From Hysterangium stoloniferum (Eukaryota > Basidiomycota > Agaricomycetes > Hysterangiales > Hysterangiaceae): a stretch of DNA of 64,000 bases. The stretch is taken from assembly GCA_015178975.1 (NCBI GenBank), contig WHVD01000015.1, positions 682,001 to 746,000 on the forward strand. Reading direction: 5' to 3'. The translations under genes and the position numbers were made by a program. The notes under the pieces are model-generated. The model did no database searches. It was not told the DNA's origin and was given only the letters and a program-made list of their open reading frames with translations. Shown here in pieces: positions 34,901-47,380 of this stretch (positions are counted from its first letter, which is position 1; every line of letters starts with the position of its first letter).

Positions 34901-37900
34901 ATTCGACTGAACAGGACTACATAAGAACATGATACACACAAAACATGATTATACTGACATCTTGACCGTTTTTCGCTAAATGTTTGGGTTGAGGAACATT
35001 CAGGTTCAACGGTAATGATTTCAACGTATTCACTTCGGCTATTTGTTGATTAAGTTCGCTTCGTAGCTTGGTTCTCTGAAATCCCGATAAGAACACATAG
35101 AATATACTACAGAGATGATCTCGCCTCATCATTGAGCTCCTCAACTTTGGCGCGCAGGATTTCCAGTTCTTCGTCGACTTCGATCTTCGATTTTTCATCT
35201 TTTCCTGCCACATCGAGTGCATCACCTGTTATATGCTGCACAGACGAGGTAAAGCCCGTCATAAATGTTCGCCAATTCTCGTCGCTACTGAACATATGAA
35301 CACGTTGTTCAGGGAGTTAATAAATTAGGACGCACATATTATCCAGCAAAGCCGCTTGTTCAACGAATTTATCCAAAACGGTGAAAAGATCCGCCTTCGT
35401 TTGTCTGTAGGAAATACGTTACAGAGCGTTTAGAACAAAACGGTGTGTGAAGCATACGGGACGATATCCTTCTCCAATAGTACAGCGTACCGCTTTAGAG
35501 TTTCTACCATGATCGGATAAATCTCTCCTTGTTGCTTTGCAATATCGATCAGTCCTTCCAAGGCAATCTCGGACTCGGACTTCATTCGAGCGTGCCCTTT
35601 GGCACGACTATGTGTCCGATGTCGAATGTCCTCTTCATCTTCGTACTTCTCTTCAGTGTAGACATCGATCTGCGTTAGCAGCGCTTCTGGAGGCCTAATG
35701 TATCTCAATGCCTGGCAATATGTGAGTGGCAAGACGTGTGTGCAAACAATAGACACGCACGACGATGGCTTCATTTAAACCCCTCCGAGTAAATTCCTCC
35801 CGTAACATCACGCGATCCTCGACGTCTTCGGGGCAATTCGTAAGGGCATTAACTAACGCAAGAGTGGCCGTCCTCGCTTCCCATATCCCATCATCTTCAA
35901 CAGGAGCGTCAGACTCAACATCAGGGTCGGGAAGTCGCAACGACGCTACAAGCGTTTCAAATCGGAACAGTTCATCATGTGCTATTCGATAGTCCGACAT
36001 GGCTGCGAGGACAAGTTTATGCCCTTCAATGAGAGACAGCACACATATTGCGGCCAAAACTTCCGCTGCAAGCGCACGCAACCGATGCGAAAAAGCATGT
36101 AAAGTATATGCTATATGCGTTACGAGAGTAGGCGATGTCAACAGTTGGTTGAAGCCTGACTAGTCATAAGTCAGTGATACACCACCCTCTTTGCATACAT
36201 TTAGCACGCTTACAGCAGTGTTCAACAGTACACGCAGGCATTTAACAACCTCCAAAAGGACGGTCTCTTCGATGTCAGTCAACTTACGTTGCTTGCCACC
36301 CTTGCCTACGAGACTGGCAATGAGTGTCCCGAGCGCTTCCATGCCCCTGGCTTCAAAAAGAAACTGTTCTATCCATGCCAAGTTTGTGGTTGATAGATGC
36401 ACACGCAGTGAAATGAGATGCTTGGTAAGTCGATAATCGGATGACTTCCTGCAATGTGAAAAAGCTATTGTCGTTGGAAGACGCTTGTAGATCAAGCTTT
36501 ACTTACCCAGTCACTATACCATCCACATACCACTCTGGCGTGTCCACTTTCTTCTCGCCTTGTTTGTCTTGGATGTCTTTCATGCCTCCGGAACTCGTCC
36601 ACCAATTACTCCATAGACTTCCCGTTGTCTGTGGCACTAATGAAACCGGCTGAGTCTCTGGAGCAACGGCCGTTTTTGGTTCAGGATCGGTATTAGATGA
36701 CAAACCCATGCCCCAACCTGTAAATGACAGGCGTTTCATGATGCTATCCCCCGTGAGCTGAGGGACAAGTCGTGGAAGAAGTTGGCCGGCACTTGATGGC
36801 CCGTATGTTCGACTATTCGAGGGAAACTTCTGTTCGGAAGATTTAGGGCCAGATGGGCGAGCGTTGCGGTTCTGGCGCAAGAGATACTTTTTCCTATCAG
36901 AAGGAAGCTGGTTAATGGCGTCCCTTTGTGGTGCTTTCAATCCTAACTCGTCCATCATAGCCTCAAGGTCCGTAGTGTCTAACTGTGAGCCAGTTGCGTC
37001 GCCATCCTCTTCATCACTTTCTTTAGTACCAGAATGATGACTTGCTCTGGACATAGATCTAAGTCGCAAACTACCGGCTTCCATCAAGACTGGTTCGCTG
37101 ACACTTTTCCGTTTGTCTTCCCGAGATGACAGGTCTGGGGACGAGGAGGACTGGGACGGGCTGCCCATCCAGCTGTCGAATATACTCGATAAACGATTCA
37201 TATTTCTATCGGCGCTTAAGGAACCCGTGGAAGAAGAGATAAAGCTTACGGAAGACGGCGACTTTGGGCGTGCTTTAGCTGTCCCATCGTCCTCTTCGTC
37301 GCCGTCATCGCCATCAGCTAACCGTCTGATCGTGTCCTCAGATTCATTGATTGGTGTAGAAGAGAGCAAATGTGACTTGGTGGCGGAGCGACGATACCAT
37401 TCATCCGGGACACTAATACGAAAGTAGCGCGAAGTGGCTCTCAGCAGGGGTGAAGGATTTGACAGTGAACAAGCAAGGTGATCAGACAGAACATCTTCAG
37501 GGGATAGTCGAGAAACGACTGGAGCCAATGAGACCTGAAATAAAACGATGAAGATGAAAGACACACCTTCTGAGCTTCCACGACCCCAGACTTCTTCAAT
37601 GATATAATCAACGTTGCCACCACCGGGACCTTCAAGGACTTTGGTTAGACCTAACTCAGAGACTATGGCACCAATAACGTCTTCGACGGTCATAGTCCGG
37701 GCAAGAAATACAGTCCTTCTAAAACCATCATGTATTTCAGGTACACGAAGGAATATTAGCTCCACAGCCAGATGAACATGTAGAGAAACAAGCCGAAGGA
37801 GTGGCGTATGGAGATGAGATGTAAACGGGAAAGCAGAGAAATGTCGAGAGGCTTTAGGCTTGGCTTCGATAGGTTTGAGGAGAGGTTGAACTGGGGCAAG

Positions 37901-38204
37901 AGGAGAAAGGAGGCCTGAGATGATATTATAAAGTCGAATGTGGACCAAGAAAACGAGGGTAACTACCATCTGATAGAGATTCCAGTTCTCTTTCATCCCA
38001 GGAACGGCCTGCAGGCTCCATTCTGATTTTCTGGATGCCCCAGAGGTCACATTCCCAGTCACCGAGAATGTCTTGTCTGACATCCTCGAGATCTTTCAAA
38101 GCATCCGAAACATCTTGAACAATAGAATCATGCTTCACCGCAGCAAAATGGAGCGAACCCGATGGCAGCAACACAGGCGTAATCAAAGAATCGTCTGGCA
38201 TCAT
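31994..38204 (-). CDS. Diaphanous-type formin (FH3-FH1-FH2-DAD)
   Basis: Nucleates and elongates unbranched actin filaments for cytokinesis, septation and polar growth under Rho GTPase control. Minus-strand multi-exon gene starting MMPDDSLITPVLL at 38204. The N-terminal part (about 36500-38080) holds a GTPase-binding/FH3 region with DELGLKAPQRDAINQLPSDR. FH3 armadillo-like helices continue through LTSPTLVTHIAYTLHAFSHR to about 35430. A coiled coil lies at 34350-35300. FH1 has long proline runs (33900-34330). FH2 starts KRLKPFFWNKLSTP (about 33870) and ends near NLAEFDFICQKAAVEA. The last exon, 31994-32175, joined over a 51-bp intron (32176-32226), encodes a DAD-like autoinhibitory tail, GDLDQAIRSIRNGSQRRARP, ending MFDS. 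Introns checked at several joints are in phase and no break was seen. It is equivalent to Bni1/SepA/Cdc12-class formins, about 1700-1800 residues by estimate. Confidence 0.9.
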
Positions 38205-39210
38205 AAACTAGATCGTGAAAGGTCGTGATGAAATGGTATGACGTATATAACAAATCAGGTTGAAGCTCTACATGTTCGAGTTGCATTGGTGAATAACGGG
38301 TTAGCTTTCACTTTGGGTAAGTATTGCGTACAAGGGTATACGGGTATGTATGAGTGCGTCAATGCCTAGGAACAAGCTTGACTGGAAGTCGGATACAAAC
38401 CTGACTCCGTGGGCGACGATAGCAACGCACAGCGCAGAATAATGATTTACGAGAGACTGTTATGAGTCGCGTGAAAATGACAGTCACGTGATCAAGTCAC
38501 TGTGTCACACTCACCACTCCTATCTCAACAAATAACCACTCCTGATCTGAATAATTGTCTTTGGGGATTTCATAAGATAGTTGCTTCCTGACCATATATA
38601 TGGTCGCATGTAGCCATAAAAATTGAATTCATTCATCCCGGTAAAAATTGTATAATATTCCGCTAGTAACAGTTTATTTTGCTAGTAAACTGTCATAATT
38701 TACTTCTATCCTGTCTTTCACACTACCCAGTCTTGTATCCCGTTCGAATTCGCTACTAGTTCCTCAAGCAATGCATCATCGCCATCATCATGTGACAGAC
38801 TTAGTTCTACTCTCTTGATCAGATGAACATTTGAAGACAAATATTCAACCAATCAGTCATCTGAGTCAAAAAGCTCCAGGTGAGTAAACACTCCGGGTAT
38901 CCACAATCGTCTATGAAATTATGCGATTTCGTGTTACAGCCTTTGGGAGAAGGCTAGATCGATTATTATGGCCGGTACAAGCCACCCTGGCGGAAATCAA
39001 TGCCAACCATCAGTCACGTGGGACATGCGAATTCAGTATGTCAAAGTAAAGAGGAGAATGACCTGTGCTTCGTGTTTCGTTTCCCTCATACCCTAAGGCC
39101 TAAGGAATAAGAAAGCCGACTGGTCGATTCGTCCTGATAAACTGTTTCTCTAACTTCTACATTATTAGCTTGTGAAACTCAAGCAACTGCTTTTTCTAAC
39201 CGCAACTGAG
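38205..39210. other. Divergent promoter region, formin and membrane/WD40 gene A
   Basis: 1-kb region between two divergent genes. Its right part (about 38990-39210) is duplicated upstream of paralogue B (about 43490-43704): both have a CAGTCACG word, GCGAATTCA, TTTCGTTTC and AATAAGAAAG before the start, so the promoter was copied with the gene. Confidence 0.55.
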
Positions 39211-42200
39211 ATGCAGGTAGGTGTAAATGTTTTTTTTTTACAACGTAACTCAGCATATTACCATATAGACCGAATCGGTCGCAGATTCGATGCCCCAATT
39301 TGATCTTTGGGACAAGTTTATAAAGTTAGTCTTCACTAAGGACTGTCCTAGTAACTCCGTCCAAGGCATCCTCATCGAATACTCATTAATAGACAGCACA
39401 AAGCACTAGACAGAGACGTGAGCAACTTCGTGACTTGCTTAGGAAAGACGATTGATTGACAATCGCAGTTGCAACAATTCCAAAACGCTGTCCAAGAATT
39501 AGGCTCCTCATTGGTCCTTGTTGTGTCTATACAACGCATGCGTGATCAAGCATCTATGATATTTTGGATACTTGAAGACAATGCCGCTCGACTATTTTCT
39601 CAAAGTCCTAGCCAATTTCAACCTTTTTCCGAAAAGCTGCAAGGAAATCTAGGCACTGGACCCACGCAAGCCCCTGGACTCTATACTTTTCATGGTTCTC
39701 TGAAGCCAACGGTGGAAACACTCCACACTGAGTTGAAAGCGATGGCAGATGAAATTGATAACCTTAAAATGGCCATGTTTGAATTTCCTGAGTTCAACAT
39801 GGATAATGACAATTGGCCATTGGGTCAAATAACAGAAGACTTCCTGGTACGCCTTTCCGCCATACGATGAGGCGCTCCTGACGTGTGAATTACACCAATA
39901 GTACTGGTCTGACTGCCTATTACCACACCTTGGTATGTCTTTTACTATCTCCCTCGTAGAATTCACATCAGAGGTTGCAGTTTTAATGATTGTTTTGGCA
40001 CCTCAGAAGGTCACCATCTAAAACCTGTCCAACTTTACATCCAAGATCTGTCGAAAGAGATGGGGGACCACTTCCAAGAAATCAGCCGGAGATTGGTCTC
40101 ATTCACGTCTCGTTTGTTGTACCCCATACAATATGTGATTTTATGTAGCTGAAGGATTATCCTAGGGGTACCAGCAGTCCTTATGTTGCAACGTCGTGCT
40201 ATATCAAATCTACAGAATCTCTCTACGATGGCAACATTCTTTTCAGCAGTGACCGCAACAATGCTTCAATTTTCAATACCATCCGGGCGCAGTGGCGGAC
40301 TAGGAGAAGCTGTGAATGCCTTTTGGTTCGGATCTCTAGTACTAAGTGTCGCAAGCGCTCTCAACGCATTTTTGGCGTATACGTGGAGAAGTGCCATGTA
40401 GTTAGTGGTGGATTGCACTATCGCGACACGTTTGAGACTAACATCCACAAAGCAGCTCTAGGTTAAATCCAAACCTATGGCGATGGATTCGTCTGTCACC
40501 AGCCGTATTTCTCATTTTGTCTGTCATATCTTTCTTGGCTGGACTAAGCTGTTTTGCGGTGGCATCTCAGGTGTGTCTCTCATATTTGTCCACAGGACAG
40601 GTCTGATGCTCAACAGGGACGTGGAACACAAATCGTGGTCTTTGCTTGTGAGCTACTGAGCATATCTACCCTTGCCGCATTGTTACTGTTGACAATTGGG
40701 GATAAATGGAAATACAGTCAGCTACAACATCCTCGAAAGTCGAGAGCAGACAAATCCCGTGGTTCGGGAACGATCAACAATGAATCTCGAAGAGGTCCTT
40801 CATACGGAATCTCAACAGCCCATTCAAGTTCCTCCTCCATCGGAGAAGATTCTTTCGCCCATCGTTTAAGTTCCGTCAGTATGACACCCCGCCGCAACAT
40901 ACTTATCTCGCCAGAGACTAGCCCGGATCATTTGGTAGTACCTGGCCTCCTCGAAGAACCAGGGCGCGAGAGATACTCTGGGTCTCTATCCAGTTTGGAT
41001 CGTCGAACTCGTCAACGCCCACTACGGCGTCTTGTGGGTAAAATGTTGGGGATAAACCGAGTACTTCAGGCTAGCAACGACGCTCAGATGGCGGCCAGAC
41101 TCACGAGTCAACTGAAGCTCGTGGCTTTTACAGGCGTTCAGATACGGTTGGAAGGGGAACCACTTGTTGGCTACCCTGCATTTAGCCCTGATGGTAATAC
41201 ACTTGCTGTGTCTGGCCCTATACATACATTACGGTGCGACGTACGTGTGTATAATTCGTTTAAACGCTGTCATGATACTGAGGTTTAGATAGGTCACATC
41301 CTCGGAATGTAAACAAATAGTCTCACGGGAGAATTATATGGGATCCGGACAACGCCAGGTAGCATGGTCCTGTTCGGGAAACCACCTTTTGACATGGACG
41401 AATCAGAGTCGATTCATAGACGTGTGGACAGAGGTAATTATACAGAGTACATCCCATTTTCAACGCGGCGTGACGACAGTTAATTGTGCAGAATGATGCA
41501 TCGCCATTGAGAATTACACGACCTCGAGGCATAGGTCTTCTTATAGGAATTCAACATCCTAAAGGTATCAATTTCTTCAGAGTGATAGATAGAGGTTACC
41601 GCTAAAATAAATCCCAAAGATCCTACCAATGAAACAGAAACAGATCACACGACGTCCGAGTTCGTGATCGTAGAGGGAACAGGCATGAACAAACTGACAT
41701 TGGTGGTGAGCCTTTTTGTGTCAAACAAATATACATACGTGTAGTTGATTCTGATCTTGAAGGATGTCCAAGGCAATGTGTATGCCAGCGGTAGCCATTC
41801 CTTCGCGGATATTCGCATTGATCATGTTGACGTCTCTTGCTGGCGGCCCGATATTCGTGGTTGGTTTGTTGCTTTGGCCGTTACAGTTACCCGAAGTCCA
41901 AATGGGTTAAAACCAGTATATGCAACTCCAATGCGAAAGCTAAAGGGTAATTCCTCCCATTCTGATTGTTTAACAGACTCAATGTCACCTATCCAGTGTT
42001 CAATCTCAATAAACCGGATTTTCAATGGTAATAAATTAATCGCTCGACGCTAACAAGTATGCATATAATTAAAGTGCTGATAAATCTACAGCGACATACC
42101 TATTTGGCATGAAGTGGAAGATGTGAAGTTTTCACCGAATGGGCAGACAGTTGCAGTCAACTACAGAGCCAATGTTGATCAACTCTTCGCATCTTTCAAA

Positions 42201-42638
42201 TTTTGAACTAATTGATAATGTAACAGCCTCCGCAAATTTGGTCTATCAAGAGAGGTAGGAATGAAATGATATCCTTGACTTTGTTGCGGAAATTACTTGC
42301 ACAAAGTCCGTTGACAAGGTTTAGAGGAAGGCTGAGCTGGCTGGGCAGTGGCCACTTCCTCCTCGCGGTGACCATTGGTGGGTATTCGATTTCCCTGTGA
42401 CATCAATGTTCTCATCAACTAAATGTCGGCAACAGCGGGAGAATTATATTTCTGGCGGCGAGACAGAGACGTAGCCGTGCACGTCGTTCGAGCCGCAGAT
42501 AATGACGAAGATAAAACCGTTGAAGTGGGCTGTAAAATGGTCGGTAATGATTTCACATTTGCTGTGCGCAGCCAGGATGGCGTCGTTCGAATTTGGAAAG
42601 CTTATGAAACACAACAAACATCGACCGATGCATCATGA
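39211..42638 (+). CDS. Membrane/WD40-family protein, paralogue A
   Basis: Unnamed family with four members in this window. A 6-base first exon (ATG CAG) is followed by TESVADSMPQFDLWDKFIK. An amphipathic helical region comes next (QQFQNAVQELGSS, then MADEIDNLKMAMFEFPEFNM). VQLYIQDLSKEMGDHFQEIS leads into two to four membrane segments (LSTMATFFSAVTATMLQF, FWFGSLVLSVASALNAFLAY, IVVFACELLSISTLAALLLL). A Ser/Arg-rich cytosolic linker (40720-41100) precedes a WD40-like propeller whose blades include GYPAFSPDGNTLAVSG, RQVAWSCSGNHLLTWTNQ, FIDVWTE, VKFSPNGQTVAVNY, GELYFWRRDRDVAVHVV and QDGVVRIWKAYE. Ten or more short introns. No stop was found that splicing does not remove. Function unknown. Confidence 0.75.
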
Positions 42639-43704
42639 AGGAAGAGTAATATATATACAGCGATACCTACCGAACTATGTAGGATCGCTCTTTGTCAAGA
42701 TTGTGTCGGAAGACTTGGCTGCTGCGCTTCATTAGTGCGGTGCTTTATTGTAGCACAACATCTCTACTATGTTTGTACATTATTTACGACCAGAATAACG
42801 AGATATCAAACGCCAACAGCTCTGCTTACGGACAAGGAGGACATTGTCTAAAACGTGGCTCAAACGAAATTCGACACATCCATGAATTTTTTTTTCCATT
42901 CACGTCTATTAAGGCCTAACCCAATGTAAGACGATGCATACAAAACTCATCCTCAACTCCTCTCTTCTTAAGTCAACCCTCGCCCCCCACCCCGAACTCA
43001 GAGCAAGAGGTTTTTCCTGCTTTTGTGAGGCGGTGAAATTTAAATAGGTGTGTCTTTGTGGTCTTTGATTTCCCTCTCTTTGTTATCCATCCCCTCATAT
43101 ATTATTTATCCCCTCTGTCCGAGTCCTCCCACAAGTTTCCGTCGTTGTAGTCAAAACTGTACCAATCGACTAATCACTCACTGTCTATCCAGACACCAAA
43201 GACGTAATAAAACCTCAATTTCGTTTGTGCCTAGCTAGATGTGGAAGTTCTTCTATGATTTAATTCAACATATTCCAACACAGACCGAGTCGATTGCAGA
43301 TGCCACGTGTCTTAACTCGTCCATGGATGGATGGCACTGCCAGGGGTAATTGCCAAGTTGGCAAAATGCCAGATGGCAGCTGTTTGCCAACAACTCGAAT
43401 TGAATCTCCGCTTTGTTCAGATATTTGCAAAGTAAGATATATTAGCAAACTGAATTGGTTCCTGATATTCATTCTAATAGATCCGAGTGCCAGCCTTCAG
43501 TCACGCGTGCCGTGCGAATTCAAGACGTCAACTTGACAGTACAAATATTTACTTGACGTTTCGTTTCTTAGTAGACCTCACAGCCTGAGCTTTTACTAGG
43601 AATAAGAAAGTCAACTGTGCCTATTGTCCTGTTAAATTGTTTCTATAACTTCCTCATTGATTTGTATAATTCAAGCAGCCGTATTTTCAAGTTCCAACTC
43701 AGAG
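42639..43704. other. Gap between paralogues A and B
   Basis: Holds the 3' flank of A, a fragment of a further family copy at about 43225-43305, and the promoter of B (see separate entries). Confidence 0.5.
43225..43305 (+). pseudogene. Remnant of a further membrane/WD40 paralogue start
   Basis: It resembles the first two exons of A and B. An ATG (ATGTGG in place of ATGCAG) is followed by an intron-like stretch with ATTCAACATATTCCAACACAG and then ACCGAGTCGATTGCAGATGCC (TESIADA). The similarity then stops. It is a truncated extra copy between A and B. Confidence 0.55.
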
Positions 43705-46700
43705 ATGCAGGTAGGTGTTGAGGTTTTCTTACGACTTAACTCAACATTCTACAATACAGACCGAGTCAGTTGCAGACACAATGCCGCTATTTGATCCTTG
43801 GGACAAATTTATAAGGTCAATCTTCTTCAAGGACTGTGTCCTAACTTGTCCAAGGCATCCTAATTAAGTACTTATTATAGCCAGTATAAAGGACTAGACA
43901 GAGAAGTGAGCAATCCTGGTACCTGATGAGAAAAAGTGATTGACTTAGAATCGCAGTTACAGCAATTCCAAAATGCTGTCCAAGAATTAGGTTCCTCATG
44001 GGACCTTGTTGCTTCCATACAAAGCATACGTGATCAAACATCAATGATCTATTGGATACTTGAAGACAATGCCGCTCGTCTACTTTCTCAAGATGCTAGT
44101 CAATTTCACTTTTCCTTCGAAAAGTCTCAAGGAAACCCTGGACCCACGCAACTTCCTGGACTGTATACTTTTCATGGTTCTCTGAAGCCAACAGCAGAAA
44201 CGCTCCACACTGAATTGAAAGAGATGGCAATGAAACTTCGTTTCCTTAAAATGGCCATGTTGGAATTTCCTGACTTTAATATGGATGATGACAACTGGCC
44301 ATTGGGTTCAATAACAGAAGATTTCCTGGTATGTCTTTTCCACCGTGTAATAAGGAACCCCCAATGTGTAAATTGCCTTAATAGTACTGGGCTGACTGTC
44401 TATCACCCCACATTGGTGCGTTTCTTGTTATCTCTCTCCAGCCATCACGCCAGAGGCTGCAATGTTACTAATTGTTTTGACCCTGCAGAGAGTCACCGCA
44501 CAAAACCTGTTCAACTTTACATTCAAGATCTATCGAAAGAGATAGGAAACCATTTCCAAGAAATCAGTCGAAGATTGGTCTCATTTACTTCTCGTTTGTT
44601 GTTCTCCGTACAACGTGTAGCTTTACGTAGCTGAAAAATCATCGCAGGGGTGCCAGCAGTCCTTATGTCGCACCGTCGTGCTATATCAAATCTGGAGAAT
44701 CTCTCTACGATGGCAACATTCTTTTCAGCAGTGACCGCAACAATGCTTCAAAATTCAGTACCACCCAAGGGAAGTGGACTAGCAGAAGCTATGAATGCCT
44801 TTTGGTTCGGATCTTTAGTATTGAGCGTCACGAGTGCTCTCAATGCATTTTTGGCATATACGTGGAGAAGTGCCATATAGTTAGTGGATTGCACTATCGC
44901 AATATTTGAAGCTAACATCCACAAAGTAGCTCCCCCAAGCATAGGTTAAATGCAAACCTATGGCGATGGATTCGCCTGTCGCCCGCCATATTTCTCATTT
45001 TGTCTGTTATATCTTTCTTGGCCGGATTAACCTGTTATGCGGTGGCATCTCAGGTACATTCTTGCATATTGGTTTCGGAATGGGTCTAATGCTCAACAGG
45101 CGCTTGGAACACAAATTGTGGTCTTTACTTGTGAACTGTTGAGCATATCAACTCTTGCCGCAGTGTCACTACTGTCGATTGGGGATAAATGGAAATACAG
45201 TCTACAACGCTACCAAATGTCGGCAGCAGGCAAATTCCGTGGCTCAGAAAAGAGCAATGACGATCCTCCAAGAGCACCCCTGCATGGAGTATCATCAAGC
45301 AATTCAAGCTTCTCCACCTTCCAAGAATATCCTCTCAACCATCATTTAAGCTCCAACAGCATGACACGACGACCCAACACAGTCATTTCACCAGGCATTG
45401 ACCTGGACCATTTAACAATACTACATGGCAGTGGTTCCCTTGAAGAGCCAGTGCGAGAGGGAACCCCTGGGTCTATATCCAGTTTAGATCGTCGAACTCG
45501 TCAACGTCCACTACGGCGTCTTGTGGGTAAGATGATGGGAATAAAACGAGTACTTCAGGCTAGCACCGAAGCTCAGATGGCGGCCAGACTCACAAGTCAA
45601 CTGAAACTCGTTGCTCCTACAGGCGTACAGCTACGGTTGGAGATAGAACCCCTCGTTGGCTGCCCTGCATTTAGCCCTGATGGTAATACACTTGCTGTAT
45701 CTGGCCCTATACATACAGTAAGATGCGACGTACGAGTATAAAACTCATTTAAATGCTACTATTATACTAATATTTAGATAGGTCACACTCTCAGAAAGTA
45801 AAGAATTAGTCTTGTGGCCGAGTTATATGGGATCCGGACAACGCCAGGTAGCATGGTCATATTCAGGAAGCCACCTTTTGACATGGACGAATCAAAACCC
45901 GTTCATAGATGTATGGACAGAGGTAATCATATAGACTATATTCTATCTCCAGTGTAGCACGACGACAATAATTATGCAGAGTACAGCGTCGTCGTCCATA
46001 ATTAAACGACCTCGGGCCGTGGGTCTTCTTATAGCAATTCAACATCCTATAGGTGCGCGTCTCTTCATAAATTGTAAATGGAGGGTTACCGATAAAAATA
46101 AACCCCAAAGAATTAAATGAAACCGAAACAGACCATACGCAGTCCAAGTTCATAGTCATAGAAGGAAGGGGCATGAACAAGCTGACATTGATAGTGAGCG
46201 CCCTCGATTAGAGCTGATATAGATGCGTGTAGTTGATCCTGATCTTGAAGGATGTCGAAGGCAATGAAGATGTCAGGCGCAGGCTTACCTTCCCGGATGT
46301 TCACATTGACCATGCTGACGTTTCTTGCTGGCGGCCTGATATTCGTGGTTGGTTTATTGCTATGGCCACAACAGTTACCCGTAGCCCAAAAGGGCTCCAA
46401 CCAGCGCATGCGGTTCCAATGCGACAGCTAAAAGGTAGTTTCTCCGATTCCGTCACTTCATCGAAACTCAATATCACCCACCTAGTGTTCAATCTCAGTA
46501 AACCGGAAGTGCAATTGTAAATAAATTCTTCTCTCGACGTTAACAAGCACGCATATAACAAATATACAGCGACATTCCCATTTGGCATGAAGTGCAAGAT
46601 GTGAAGTTTTCACCGAATGGACAGACAGTCGCAGTCAACTATAAAGATAACGTTGGTCAACTCTTCGTGTCTTCCAATTTTCAAACTGATTGGCGACAAA

Positions 46701-47116
46701 ACAGCCTCCGCAACTTTGGTCTATCAAGGGAGATGGGAATGAAATGATATCTTTAACTTTGTTGCGGCAATTACTTGCACACAGTCCATTGGCAATGTTT
46801 AGAGGGCGGCTGAACTGGCTGGGCAGTGGACACTTCCTTCTCGCAGTGACTACTAGTGGGTCTTTGATTCCCTTATGACATCAATGTTCTCGAAAACTAA
46901 ATGTTGGCAACAGCGGGGGAAATATATTTTTGGCGGCGAGACAGAGACGTAGCCGTGCATGTCGTTCGAGCCGCAGATAATGACGAAGATAAAACCGTTG
47001 AAGTGGGCTGTAAAATGGTCGGTGATGATTTCACATTTGCTGTGTGCAGCCAGGAGGGTGTCGTTCGAATTTGGAAAGCATATGAAACGCAACACACGTT
47101 GGTCGATACATCATGA
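43705..47116 (+). CDS. Membrane/WD40-family protein, paralogue B
   Basis: Tandem paralogue of A with the same exon plan. The start is ATG CAG, then TESVADTMPLFDPWDKFIR. The N-terminal helical block runs QQFQNAVQELGSSWDLVASI to FNMDDDNWPLGSITEDFL. VQLYIQDLSKEIGNHFQEIS leads to the membrane part (LSTMATFFSAVTATMLQNSV, FWFGSLVLSVTSALNAFLAY, IVVFTCELLSISTLAAVSLL). The linker contains SLDRRTRQRPLRRLVGKMMG and the propeller carries CPAFSPDGNTLAVSG, RQVAWSYSGSHLLTWTNQ, VKFSPNGQTVAVNYKD, GEIYFWRRDRDVAVHVV and EGVVRIWKAYE. It shares most residues with A, and the linker is the most diverged part. Probably functional. Confidence 0.75.
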
Positions 47117-47380
47117 AGAAAGAGTAATATAGCGATACTCCACAACAAAATATGTAGGATCGTTCTTTGTCAGAATTGTGTTGGAAGACTTGACTGCTGT
47201 GCTTCCTAAATTCTATGTTGCTAGTTTTTTGCATGACCGTCTCTACCACGTTTGTACATCTATTTACGACCAGGATAACAAGATATTAAAACCGCACACA
47301 TCACTACTCACGGCAAGGATTACATTGTCTAAAACATGCCTCCTATGAAATTGGATATCTACGAAGTTCATTGAGGCGAT

